From a bacterium (lineage in GTDB: Bacteria; Bacillota; Bacilli; Lactobacillales; Streptococcaceae), in contig CAJNCY010000002.1 in assembly GCA_905221375.1 (NCBI GenBank), positions 186,001 through 250,000 on the forward strand: a stretch of DNA of 64,000 nt. Direction: 5' to 3'. The notes under the pieces were generated by a model. The model worked only from the letters and a program-made list of their open reading frames with translations, was not told the DNA's origin and searched no databases. The position numbers were made by a program, and so were the translations under genes. Below are positions 36,203 to 44,472 of this stretch, piece after piece (the stretch's first letter is position 1; every line of letters begins with the position of its first letter).

Positions 36203-36589
36203 ATGGACTATCAAGCTGTCATTCCTGAATTTGTAGTATCTGACATCGAAAAATCACGCCACTTCTACTGCGACTTGCTGGGATTTTCTGTCGAATACGA
36301 GCGTCCAGAGGAGAAATTTCTCTTCCTCTCGCTTGAAGACTGCCAACTTATGCTAGAAGAAGGCAGCACAGAAGAATTAGCCCAACTAACCTATCCTTTC
36401 GGGCGCGGTGTTAATATTTCCTTTGGCATTGAAGATGTCCCTCAGCTCCACCAAAAACTGCTGGAAGCTGACTATCCTATCCATCGTCCGCTGACCAAAA
36501 GAGAATTTCGAGTGGGAGATAGCTTTATTTACCCTCACGAATTTGCAGTTTTGGACCCAGATGGCTATTTTTTAAGATTTAGCGAATAG
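36203..36589 (+). CDS. Glyoxalase/bleomycin-resistance fold protein
   Basis: A 128-residue VOC-superfamily protein. The paired motifs FVVSDIEKSRHFYCDLLGFS and FAVLDPDGYFLRF give the beta-alpha-beta-beta-beta repeats. Members bind antibiotics or act as lyases and dioxygenases; the closest look is a bleomycin-resistance-like binder. AGGAG precedes the ATG. Probably cotranscribed with exoA. Confidence 0.85.
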   Translation: MDYQAVIPEFVVSDIEKSRHFYCDLLGFSVEYERPEEKFLFLSLEDCQLMLEEGSTEELAQLTYPFGRGVNISFGIEDVPQLHQKLLEADYPIHRPLTKREFRVGDSFIYPHEFAVLDPDGYFLRFSE

Positions 36590-36615
36590 AGAATAGAAAA
36601 AATCTTTCAAATCAG

Positions 36616-36665
36616 AAAAAGGCATATTGTCAGGTCTTGAAGAATCTTGATAATATGCCTTTTAT
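36616..36665 (+). terminator. Hairpin terminator, dispersed type
   Basis: AAAAAGGCATATTGTCA pairs with TTGATAATATGCCTTTT around a 15-base loop. A sequence-related hairpin occurs at 48815-48866, so this is a repeated terminator-like element. Confidence 0.75.
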
Positions 36666-36760
36666 GATGGAAAAACCTTCTAAATGTTAGCCAATAAGTT
36701 AATTTTTGCCCATTTTTATTATATTTGTTCGTTTTTCAAGCCAAAACACTAACAAAACAT

Positions 36761-36789
36761 TTGATTTTTAAAGTTATTTGGTGTAAAAT
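36761..36789 (+). promoter_or_regulatory. Promoter of the riboswitch-xpt-pbuX operon
   Basis: TTGATT (36761-36766) and TAAAAT (36784-36789) with a 17-base spacer, about 40 bases before the purine aptamer. Confidence 0.7.
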
Positions 36790-36831
36790 AAAAACATTGG
36801 CACAAGCCTATGTTAAATTGAATATCGTTTT

Positions 36832-36970
36832 ACTTGTTTATGTCGTGAATTGGCACGACGTTTCTACAAGGTGCCGGAACACCTAACAATAAGTAAGTCA
36901 GAAGTGAGGTATGGTCGTTTTTGCCATGCCTATTTTGGGGACTTGCTTAGAGATTAAGTAAGTCCTTTTT
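36832..36970 (+). promoter_or_regulatory. Purine (guanine-type) riboswitch with terminator
   Basis: P1 is ACTTGTTTA with TAAGTAAGT, P2 GTCGT with ACGAC, the conserved GTTTCTAC joins to P3 AGGTG with CACCT, and a cytosine occupies the ligand-pairing place in J3/1, which favours guanine over adenine. A terminator GGACTTGCTTA/TAAGTAAGTCC plus T-run lies at 36939-36970. Its 3' arm repeats the P1 3' strand, so the P1 strand can pair with ACTTGCTTA instead: the switch logic is visible. It controls xpt-pbuX, with repression by guanine. Confidence 0.92.
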
Positions 36971-36982
36971 GAATATTTTTAA

Positions 36983-37117
36983 TATTTCCCTTAATTAGTG
37001 CGGACGGGAGCAACTTCCTCCGGAATTTCATCCCTAATTTTTGAGCCAAAAGTCTCAAAAATCCCGTCCTAGACAATAACAAGATTATTGTCTATGATAC
37101 CACTACAACGGGAAATA
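36983..37117. repeat. Structured intergenic repeat, copy B
   Basis: Same layout as copy A (26347-26553): TATTTCCC with GGGAAATA outermost; TAGTG with CACTA; GGACGGGA with TCCCGTCC; TTTTTGAG with CTCAAAAA; and a hairpin TAGACAATAA/TTATTGTCTA. It is followed by CTCGCTTCGCTCG inside another stem (TTTGATAA/TTATCAAA, to about 37160). It separates the riboswitch terminator from xpt. Confidence 0.7.
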
Positions 37118-37235
37118 TTTGATAAGACTCGCTTCGCTCGTACTAGTTTTATCAAATATATAGTACTAGCAAACTGGATCACTATAGAAACATTTAACCA
37201 ACAAGTAAACTGGCTTTTAGACTTTAGGAGGTCTT

Positions 37236-37817
37236 ATGAAATTATTAGAAGAGCGCATCCTCAAGGATGGGCATATCTTGGGTGATAACATCCTCAAGGT
37301 GGATTCATTTTTAACTCACCAAGTTGACTTTAGCTTGATGCGAGAGATTGGTAAAGTTTTTGCGGAAAAATTCGCTACTGCTGGCATTACCAAGGTCGTG
37401 ACCATTGAAGCTTCAGGCATTGCCCCAGCCATTTTTACTGCCGAATCCTTAAACGTTCCCATGATTTTCGCAAAGAAAGCTAAAAACATCACCATGAACG
37501 AAGGAATCTTAACTGCCGAAGTCTACTCCTTTACCAAGCAGGTGACTAGCACCGTTTCCATCGCTGGAAAATTCCTCTCACCAGAGGACAAGGTCTTGAT
37601 TATTGACGATTTCCTTGCTAATGGCCAAGCTGCCAAAGGCTTGATTCAAATCATCGAACAGGCCGGTGCCACAGTCGAAGCTATCGGTATCGTGATTGAA
37701 AAGTCCTTCCAAGATGGCCGTGATTTGCTTGAAAAAGCAGGCTATCCTGTTCTATCACTCGCTCGCTTGGATCGTTTTGAAAATGGTCAGGTCGTATTTA
37801 AGGAGGCAGATCTCTAA
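37236..37817 (+). CDS. xpt: Xanthine phosphoribosyltransferase
   Basis: A 193-residue purine salvage enzyme converting xanthine and PRPP to XMP. The PRPP loop is [17 protein letters not shown] (about residue 125) and [10 protein letters not shown] binds pyrophosphate. It is preceded by AGGAGG and shares the riboswitch with pbuX, whose ATG overlaps its stop by one base. Confidence 0.96.
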   Translation: MKLLEERILKDGHILGDNILKVDSFLTHQVDFSLMREIGKVFAEKFATAGITKVVTIEASGIAPAIFTAESLNVPMIFAKKAKNITMNEGILTAEVYSFTKQVTSTVSIAGKFLSPEDKVLIIDDFLANGQAAKGLIQIIEQAGATVEAIGIVIEKSFQDGRDLLEKAGYPVLSLARLDRFENGQVVFKEADL

Positions 37818-39079
37818 TGCAAACTCAAGAAAAACACTCGCAAGCAGCCGTTCTTGGCTTGCAGCACTTACTAGCCATGTACTCAGGTTCTATCCTAGTT
37901 CCCATCATGATTGCAACAGCCCTTGGCTATTCAGCTGAGCAGTTGACCTACCTGATTTCCACAGATATCTTCATGTGCGGGGTGGCGACCTTCCTCCAAC
38001 TCCAACTCAACAAATACTTTGGAATTGGACTACCAGTCGTTCTCGGAGTTGCCTTCCAATCAGTCGCTCCTTTGATTATGATTGGTCAAAGTCATGGTAG
38101 TGGTGCTATGTTTGGTGCCCTTATCGCATCAGGGATTTACGTGGTTCTTGTTTCAGGCATCTTCTCAAAAGTAGCCAATCTCTTCCCATCTATCGTAACA
38201 GGATCTGTTATTACTACGATTGGTTTAACCTTGATTCCTGTCGCTATTGGAAATATGGGAAATAACGTTCCAGAGCCAACTGGTCAAAGTCTCTTGCTTG
38301 CAGCTATCACTGTTTTGATTATCCTCTTGATTAACATCTTTACCAAAGGATTTATCAAATCTATCTCTATTTTGATTGGTCTGGTTGTTGGAACTGCCAT
38401 TGCTGCTAGCATGGGGTTGGTGGACTTCTCTCCTGTTGCAGCAGCACCACTTGTCCATGTCCCAACTCCCCTCTACTTTGGGATGCCAACCTTTGAAATC
38501 TCATCTATTGTCATGATGTGTATCATCGCAACGGTGTCTATGGTTGAGTCTACTGGTGTTTATCTGGCCTTGTCTGATATCACGAAAGACCCAATCGACA
38601 GCACACGCCTGCGCAACGGTTACCGCGCAGAAGGCTTGGCCGTACTTCTCGGAGGAATCTTTAACACCTTCCCTTACACAGGATTTTCACAAAACGTTGG
38701 TTTGGTTAAATTATCAGGTATCAAGACTCGCCTGCCAATCTACTACGCGGCTGGTTTCCTGGTTCTCCTTGGACTCCTTCCTAAGTTTGGTGCCCTTGCC
38801 CAAATCATTCCAAGCCCTGTCCTCGGTGGTGCCATGCTGGTGATGTTTGGTTTTGTATCTATTCAAGGGATGCAAATCCTCGCTCGTGTTGACTTTGCTA
38901 ACAATGAACATAACTTCCTTATCGCAGCTGTATCAATCGCTGCAGGTGTCGGACTCAACAACAGTAATCTCTTTGTCAGCATGCCGACAGCCTTCCAAAT
39001 GTTCTTTTCAAACGGAATCGTTGTAGCTAGCCTACTTGCTATTGTCCTCAATGCGGTATTAAATCATAAGAAGAAATAA
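37817..39079 (+). CDS. pbuX: Xanthine permease
   Basis: A 420-residue NCS2-family nucleobase transporter with about 14 membrane segments. It begins LQHLLAMYSGSILVPIMI; VESTGVYLALSD and FPYTGFSQNVGLV are the NCS2 signature loops. It imports xanthine for Xpt and is cotranscribed behind the guanine riboswitch. Terminator AAAAGAGG/CCTCTTTT follows at 39082-39103. Confidence 0.95.
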   Translation: MQTQEKHSQAAVLGLQHLLAMYSGSILVPIMIATALGYSAEQLTYLISTDIFMCGVATFLQLQLNKYFGIGLPVVLGVAFQSVAPLIMIGQSHGSGAMFGALIASGIYVVLVSGIFSKVANLFPSIVTGSVITTIGLTLIPVAIGNMGNNVPEPTGQSLLLAAITVLIILLINIFTKGFIKSISILIGLVVGTAIAASMGLVDFSPVAAAPLVHVPTPLYFGMPTFEISSIVMMCIIATVSMVESTGVYLALSDITKDPIDSTRLRNGYRAEGLAVLLGGIFNTFPYTGFSQNVGLVKLSGIKTRLPIYYAAGFLVLLGLLPKFGALAQIIPSPVLGGAMLVMFGFVSIQGMQILARVDFANNEHNFLIAAVSIAAGVGLNNSNLFVSMPTAFQMFFSNGIVVASLLAIVLNAVLNHKKK

Positions 39080-39081
39080 GA

Positions 39082-39106
39082 AAAAGAGGTGTGAGCCTCT
39101 TTTATT
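39082..39106 (+). terminator. Terminator of xpt-pbuX
   Basis: AAAAGAGG (39082-39089) and CCTCTTTT (39096-39103) form the stem, followed by a T-containing tail. Confidence 0.8.
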
Positions 39107-39180
39107 TGAAAAAACAATAAAAAAGCGCAAAAAATCACTTCCTGTGCTATACTGTAATTGAAATTTTTTTAGTTTGGACG

Positions 39181-39510
39181 TTAGAACTGTTTCCTCAGTC
39201 CTAGCGCCTTTTCTTTTTGATAAGTCTGCTTGGTGGAGAGTAGTTTATAAATGATTCTTAGAATCTTATGAGCACAAGCAATAATCGCCTTCATCTTGCT
39301 TCCTCTTTGGGAAATTCGATTGTAAAAAGAAGAAAAAGCTGGATCCTTAGAATGTGCTACAATTAATCCCGACAGTGTCAGAGCCTGTTTGATATAGCGA
39401 TTTCCTTGCGTAATGTGTGAGGATTTTTTAATGCCAGTACTTTCAAAAAAGACATGTGTGACATGATTTTTTGTCTCGCACCTAGCGGAGCGAGACGGAC
39501 TAATAGTCAC
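39181..39510 (-). pseudogene. IS110 family transposase, 3' remnant
   Basis: About 95 C-terminal residues survive: STGIKKSSHITQGNRYIKQA, FSSFYNRISQRGSKMKAIIA, and HKILRIIYKLL. This is the C-terminal transposase_20 region of IS110/IS116/IS902 elements. The DEDD catalytic N-terminal half is missing. The first dozen or so residues of the frame (before HVFFESTG) look like noncoding sequence. It marks the left edge of the accessory block containing the retron. Confidence 0.8.
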
Positions 39511-39516
39511 ATAAAT

Positions 39517-39550
39517 AAAAGCACTATCAGAGGAAGTTGACAGTGCTTTC
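39517..39550. terminator. Hairpin at the edge of the retron block
   Basis: AAAAGCACTATC and GACAGTGCTTT form a stem with one mismatch and a T-rich end. Together with the IS110 remnant it bounds the region. Confidence 0.65.
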
Positions 39551-39819
39551 TTTACTAGAAAGTTATTTTTATTACTATCTAATAGCTATTTGTATAAAGG
39601 AAACGTTAAAATTTTATAGAAAGGAGGTACTAACATAAAAAAGATAAAGCATGTTAGAGCAAAATTACCAATCTGATAATGGTTTTTAACGGAGGTGTAC
39701 TAGATATCTCATCGGTACATTTAAAGTATATTAGATAATCAAAAAAATGCAAGGAGTTGTACAAGGATATGAATTCTTTTATAAGTTTATTTGATTTTGC
39801 TATAAAAAGCAAAATTTTT
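39551..39819. other. Spacer downstream of the retron RT
   Basis: No convincing gene. Three imperfect copies of a Shine-Dalgarno-like string recur at intervals of 60-70 bases: AAGGAGGTACTAACATA (39621), GGAGGTGTACTAGATA (39691) and AAGGAGTTGTACAAGGATA (39751). The last leads into a 47-codon hydrophobic frame (ATG 39769) that runs antisense into the RT gene. Possibly debris of small peptide genes. Confidence 0.4.
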
Positions 39820-40836
39820 TTACTTCATCCAATTTATATCATAAAACTGTTCATAGAATTTCTCAGCTTTTTTAGGGTTAATCATATTGACAAAACAGAT
39901 TTTCCCATATAGTTTTTGACGATAGGAGTATCTATCTAAATTTGTATTATGTTTTTGGTTATAGGCTTCTATACGTTTAGAAGCTCCGTATTTTTGTAGA
40001 CAATATATTTCCAATCGTATTTCACTTATTAATTCTTTGGGGACATTTAATGTTTTATTGACAAGCACCCCTGTGATGATTTTCCTCTGTCCGGGACGCA
40101 AAATTTTAGTTTTTGCAGTGTTTAATTTCAAAAAATAATTGATGGTTTGTAAAAACTGTTCAATTGTTTGAGACAAATAATCTACTTCTATTGAAGAAAT
40201 CTTTTTATTACTAGAAATGGTTATGTCATCTGCATACCTAGTATACTTGTATTCTGAAAGAGAACAGATGTTTTCTAACTTTTCGTCGAAATCACGGAAT
40301 ATTAAGTTAGAAAGATAAGGGCTTGTTGGAGCACCTTGTGGTAAGTATCCCTCATAGGTACAAAGTATTGTTAAGATATATGATACTTCTGAAGTATAGC
40401 CAAATTTTAAAAATAAGTTAAAAACATTTTTGAATTTTATAGATGGGAAAAAATTTGAGATATCAGTTTTAAAGATATAATTTTTCCCAATATGAGGTGT
40501 GGCATTATCTACAATGGATTTTTGCTTTATAAAGCCTGTAGCAGGTGTAGCAACAGGTTGTGTATATAAGATATTCTTTAAAATCCAGATTTGAATCAGT
40601 TTTAGGTTGAATCCAGGAATAAGTAGATGTCTTTTTTCAACAGGATGTCTTTTTTTTACGGTTCGTTTATCAATAAAACGAGAAATATAACTAGCCTCAA
40701 CAGAATTAGTTAGTTTATAAAAGTAATTTTTTTCAACACCTATTAATCTTCGTAAATGTTCAACATCAAAAATTACAGGAAGTCCGTTAGACTTTAACCG
40801 TCTTTCATAAATTTCAATAGATTCCTTTGTCCACAT
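39820..40836 (-). CDS. Retron reverse transcriptase
   Basis: A 338-residue reverse transcriptase. The order of motifs is NATPH (111-115, the retron NAxxH), TDISNFFPSI with catalytic Asp125, LPQGAPTSPYLSNL (165-178), YADD (201-204) with both catalytic aspartates, and ITG (254-256, the retron VTG). There is no maturase or endonuclease domain, so it is not a group II intron protein. Retron RTs bind the msr part of an upstream RNA and copy msd into branched msDNA. It lies 224 bases downstream of a PRTase-like gene on the same strand; the spacer is the likely msr-msd. All catalytic residues are intact. Confidence 0.93.
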   Translation of the reverse strand: MWTKESIEIYERRLKSNGLPVIFDVEHLRRLIGVEKNYFYKLTNSVEASYISRFIDKRTVKKRHPVEKRHLLIPGFNLKLIQIWILKNILYTQPVATPATGFIKQKSIVDNATPHIGKNYIFKTDISNFFPSIKFKNVFNLFLKFGYTSEVSYILTILCTYEGYLPQGAPTSPYLSNLIFRDFDEKLENICSLSEYKYTRYADDITISSNKKISSIEVDYLSQTIEQFLQTINYFLKLNTAKTKILRPGQRKIITGVLVNKTLNVPKELISEIRLEIYCLQKYGASKRIEAYNQKHNTNLDRYSYRQKLYGKICFVNMINPKKAEKFYEQFYDINWMK

Positions 40837-40859
40837 TATTCCCCCTAAAATAACCCCAA

Positions 40860-41050
40860 TATTAAAAAATATAATTTAAGTAAATAATTTCAAAAATTAG
40901 AAAACTATAACTTAAGTAAATAATTTCAATAGTACCTACATCTGTATGTACATTGTAATAAGTTCATAAGCAAATCTAATAGTACGTACAGATGTAGGTA
41001 CTATTGTATATAATTTATTGATTTACACCTTTGCTTAATTAGAATGCACA
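40860..41050 (-). ncRNA. Candidate retron msr-msd RNA
   Basis: The spacer between effector and RT contains a 25-bp hairpin: arms at 40927-40951 and 40982-41006 (CAATAGTACCTACATCTGTA onward), with one G-U wobble as the only non-Watson-Crick pair and a 30-nt loop. This fits the long msd stem. Before it on the transcript comes ATTAAGCAAAGG, where AGC could hold the branching guanosine. After it comes CTTAAGTTATAG, partly complementary to CTAATTAAG, a weak a1/a2 candidate. GAAATTATTTACTTAA occurs twice near the 3' end (starting near 40930 and 40893, reading down). Each arm can also fold alone. Boundaries are approximate. Confidence 0.7.
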
Positions 41051-41060
41051 GATTCGTGAT

Positions 41061-42617
41061 TCAACTGCTTATCTCAGGGCGATAATCAGAGTCTGGTGCT
41101 AAACAATCTTCAGCTTCAAATACTATACTTTTTGATAAAGACTTTAATGATGAATTAGATAATTCAAGATTATTTAATAATTCAAATCCCAATTCAGACA
41201 ATGTATAGTAGCTAGGAGATTTTTTTAGAAACTTATGATCCAGACAATCCTGTAACACATTACTATTATAATCTTTTACAAGTTCAATTACAACATCATT
41301 ATCATCATTTATAAAATATTTTTTTTCATTTTGATTAATATAAACTAAAAATATAATTATACCTATCATCTCATTATTAGAAAACTCAAGATAGTCAATA
41401 GGATTTTTCTTAAAAGATCCATAAATATTTTGACGAATAAAAGTACATTGGCTGTTGTTAAATGTACTACGTTCTTTTGTAGTATATTTTTCACTTCTAG
41501 GAAAAAGAGGCTTCCATTTCTTATTTTCTGATTTTTTCCAAAATATACTAAACGTATTATTTGGAGTATTCCTATAGTTTGTTACAAGAGCTTGAGTCTT
41601 ATCATAACCTAGAATATATTTTTTTTCAGATTCATCTAATACAGAATTTTCTTCGAAAGCTTCAAATTTAGTTTGAGCATTCTGTGTTTGAAATTCTATT
41701 CTATCAAAAAATCTTTCCTCTAAAGTCCGAAAAGTAACAGTTACATCTAAATTTGTATTGTTGTTAGACCATTCAATTAATTTTTGTTCCGCATCAGACA
41801 TACCATGTAAACAAAAAATAAGAACACGTACTGTTGGAGGTAAATGTTTTTGTAATATACTTAAATAATCTATGATAGTTTCACCAGAACCACTAAAATC
41901 ATCTAATAAAACTAGAAAATTTGTTTCTTTAAAAATATTTTTAGTTTTTTTCTTTCTTTTTCTAATTTCACTCTCTACTCTATCATACCTATAAAGAGTG
42001 TTATTTAAATCTTTATGAGCATTGTTAATTGTATTAGCAATCTGTATGCTATTTGTTTTATCAGTCATAAACTCATGTAGATAGTTTGATAAACTTAATC
42101 TCTGTTCACTAATCTTTTTTTGTAATGTAGTTAACTCGTATTCGAATCCAAATATTCTTCTTATATAACCATCTATAAGCTGATTCTGAATTTCCAGTCT
42201 ATCTGCGAATTCTGACAGCATATGTTCACTACTATTATAGACGTGGGGATTTTTATTTAGAATTGAAGAAAATTTACAACGTTTAATATCTCCAAAACTA
42301 GCAGTATAAATTTCTCTAACTTTATCAAAAGCAAAATCATAGAAACTATCAAAGCTCTTTCTAGAATAATATCTATAATGATATTCAAGTATATTGACAG
42401 TAAGCTCTAAAATTTCTTTTCCGTTTTCCTCCTTTTGAATTCGTTTCAAAAAAAATAATAATTTATTGCGAAAATCTTCTAAATAGTGCTCACTTTCTGT
42501 AATTTCTGAAGTTATAGAATTCCTTGAATAAAATTTTTTTAAAATCTTATTGACTCTTCTGTTAAACATCATAACTTCTAAATGATGCTTAAACTTATTA
42601 TAATAACTTATAATCAT
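41061..42617 (-). CDS. Retron effector: PRTase-like domain with C-terminal winged helix
   Basis: A 518-residue protein. The middle holds VLLDDFSGSGETIIDYLSIL (from about 236), a PRPP-loop pattern (hydrophobic strand, two acidic residues, SGxGxT) seen in phosphoribosyltransferases. Residues 50-220 are helical, including a Lys/Arg run at 219-226. The last 90 residues (GIIIFLVYINQ ... YYTLSELGFELL) look like a winged helix. PRTase plus winged-helix proteins are the partners of one published retron class (type III, as I recall). In such systems the msDNA-RT complex restrains a toxic effector until a phage disturbs it. The start at 42617 has GAGGGAG very close; Met16 or Met17 are alternatives. Confidence 0.8.
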   Translation of the reverse strand: MIISYYNKFKHHLEVMMFNRRVNKILKKFYSRNSITSEITESEHYLEDFRNKLLFFLKRIQKEENGKEILELTVNILEYHYRYYSRKSFDSFYDFAFDKVREIYTASFGDIKRCKFSSILNKNPHVYNSSEHMLSEFADRLEIQNQLIDGYIRRIFGFEYELTTLQKKISEQRLSLSNYLHEFMTDKTNSIQIANTINNAHKDLNNTLYRYDRVESEIRKRKKKTKNIFKETNFLVLLDDFSGSGETIIDYLSILQKHLPPTVRVLIFCLHGMSDAEQKLIEWSNNNTNLDVTVTFRTLEERFFDRIEFQTQNAQTKFEAFEENSVLDESEKKYILGYDKTQALVTNYRNTPNNTFSIFWKKSENKKWKPLFPRSEKYTTKERSTFNNSQCTFIRQNIYGSFKKNPIDYLEFSNNEMIGIIIFLVYINQNEKKYFINDDNDVVIELVKDYNSNVLQDCLDHKFLKKSPSYYTLSELGFELLNNLELSNSSLKSLSKSIVFEAEDCLAPDSDYRPEISS

Positions 42618-42918
42618 ATCTCCCTCGTTATAATGAGCTCATAATATGCAATGTGTGTGAAAGGAATCAAATATTTTGTTTATAAAAACATTGGCTAAAA
42701 AATGAATAAAGTAATTCTTTAGAATATAGCTAGTAATTTGAAATTTTAAAGGAACATAGCTTATTAAGCATTGGTTTCAAATACTTGCTTTCTTAGTTAA
42801 GATGTTATAGTTTAGGTTGGTCAACATCTGATTACAATCCTCTACAAAAAGCTCGGAAGATTTTTGGAGTAATTCAGCATAAATCATTTCCTCTATGGAT
42901 GATTCTCGTAAACTTCTT
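42618..42918. other. Spacer upstream of the retron operon
   Basis: About 300 bases, AT-rich, with no supported gene. It must contain the retron operon's promoter on the minus strand; GAGCTCATTATAACGAGGGAG just before the start could include a TATAAC -10. The part from 42840 onward looks like decayed coding sequence, unidentified. Confidence 0.4.
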
Positions 42919-44256
42919 CGGCTCTATAATGAAAAGCGACCAAATAACTCATTAGAAAGAATCGTATGGAACAATTACATTTTATCACAAAATTACTAGA
43001 CATTAAAGATCCTAATATCCAGATTCTAGATATCATCAATAAGGATACACACAAGGAAATAATCGCCAAATTGGACTACAACGCCCCATCTTGCCCTGAG
43101 TTCGGAAGTCAAATGGAGAAATATGACTTTTAAAAACCTTCTAAGATTCCTTACCTCAAAACGACTGGTATGCCTACTAGAATCCTCCTTAGAAAACGCC
43201 GTTTCAAGTGCTATCAGTGCTCGAAAATGATGGTCTCCGAGACCTCTCTCGTCAAGAAAAATCACCAAATCCCTCGTATTATCAACCAAAAAATTGCGCA
43301 AAAGTTGATTGAAAAGACTTCTATGACAGACATTGCACATCAGCTTGCCATTTCAACTTCAACTGTCATTCGAAAGCTCAATGACTTCCGTTTTAAACAT
43401 GATTTTTCTCATCTTCCAAAGATTATGTCGTGGGATGAGTATGCCTTCACTAAGGGAAAGATGAGTTTCATTGCACAAGATTTTGATAATCTCAACATTA
43501 TCACCGTTCTTGAAGGTAGAACACAAGCTATCATCCGAAATCACTTTCTGCGCTACGATAGAGTCGTTCGTTGTCAGGTGAAAATCATTACGATGGATAT
43601 GTTTAGTCCCTACTACGATATTGCCAGAAAACTTTTTCCTAACGCTAAAATCGTTCTAGATCGATTTCACATTGTACAACATCTTAGCCGTGCTATGAGT
43701 CGCGTCCGTGTTCAAATCATGAATCAATTTGAGCGAAAATCCCATGAATACAAGGTCATCAAGCGCTACTGGAAGCTCATTCAACAGGATAGTCGTAAAC
43801 TGAGTGATAAGCGATTTTATCGCCCTACTTTTCGTATGCATCTAACCAACAAAGAGATTCTAGACAAGCTTTTGAGTTATTCAGAAGACTTGAAACACCA
43901 CTATCATCTCTATCAAATCTTGCTTTTTCACTTTCAGAATAAGGAACCTGACAAATTTTTCGGACTTATTGAGGACAATCTAAAACAGGTTCATCCTCTT
44001 TTTCAGACTGTCTTTAAAACCTTTCTAAAGAACAAAGAGAAGATTGTCAACACCCTTCAAATACACTATTCTAACGCCAAATTAGAAGCGACCAATAATC
44101 TCATCAAACTTATCAAACGCAATGCCTTTGGTTTTCGGAACTTTGAAAACTTCAAAAAACGAATTTTTATTACCCTAAATATCAAAAAAGAAAGGACGAA
44201 ATCCGTCCTTTCTAGATCTTAGCTTTTCTTCAACCCACTACAGTTGACAAAGAGCC
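42919..44256 (+). mobile_element. ISL3 family insertion sequence (IS1167-like), decayed
   Basis: Contains one transposase frame on the plus strand. The right end reads CAGTTGACAAAGAGCC; its complement starts GGCTCT, and the same GGCTCT begins at 42919. Beyond these six bases the ends diverge, so the left end is eroded or uncertain. No clear target duplication. Confidence 0.7.
42966..44222 (+). pseudogene. ISL3 family transposase with a nonsense codon
   Basis: From MEQLHFITKLLDIKDPNI the frame runs 418 codons to KSVLSRS, but TAA at 43131-43133 stops it at codon 56 (MEKYDF-stop-KPSKIPYL), where a Gln codon CAA is expected. The cysteine zinc-ribbon is also incomplete (APSCPEFGSQ instead of CPxCG). 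Downstream are the intact DDE parts: SWDEYAFTKG, VLDRFHIVQHLSRAM and LEATNNLIKLIKRNAFG. A restart at 43170 would give 350 residues lacking the N-terminal domain. Confidence 0.85.
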
Positions 44257-44472
44257 ACTATTTGAACAATTGAACAAGAGGCTACTAGTAATTTTATTTT
44301 CATGCTCAAGGCATATTCGAGTTATCTCATGACTCTTGTTCATCCAGTTTTTTGTACAGGCTAGGAAAAGCCCTATTAAACACCACGGATTGGTATTGTT
44401 CATCTTCATTATAGACTAAACTTCTTTTTCTGTCATGAGCTAGCAGTCTCTGTCTGCTTAGAGTTTTTTATG

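Noticed and set aside
39769..39912. Small hydrophobic toxin gene on the plus strand
   Set aside because: Overlaps the RT 3' end antisense, spacing of AAGGAT to ATG is poor, and no family is recognised; kept only as a possible remnant.
39820..40836. Group II intron maturase or diversity-generating retroelement RT
   Set aside because: No maturase X or HNH domain and no domain V-like RNA nearby; no template/variable repeat pair seen; NATPH and ITG motifs point to a retron.
40927..41006. CRISPR repeat pair
   Set aside because: The two 25-base arms are inverted, not direct, and there is no array.
43170..44222. Intact 350-aa transposase starting at 43170
   Set aside because: The same frame extends 68 codons upstream across a single TAA to a proper N-terminus, so this is the tail of a broken ISL3 gene.
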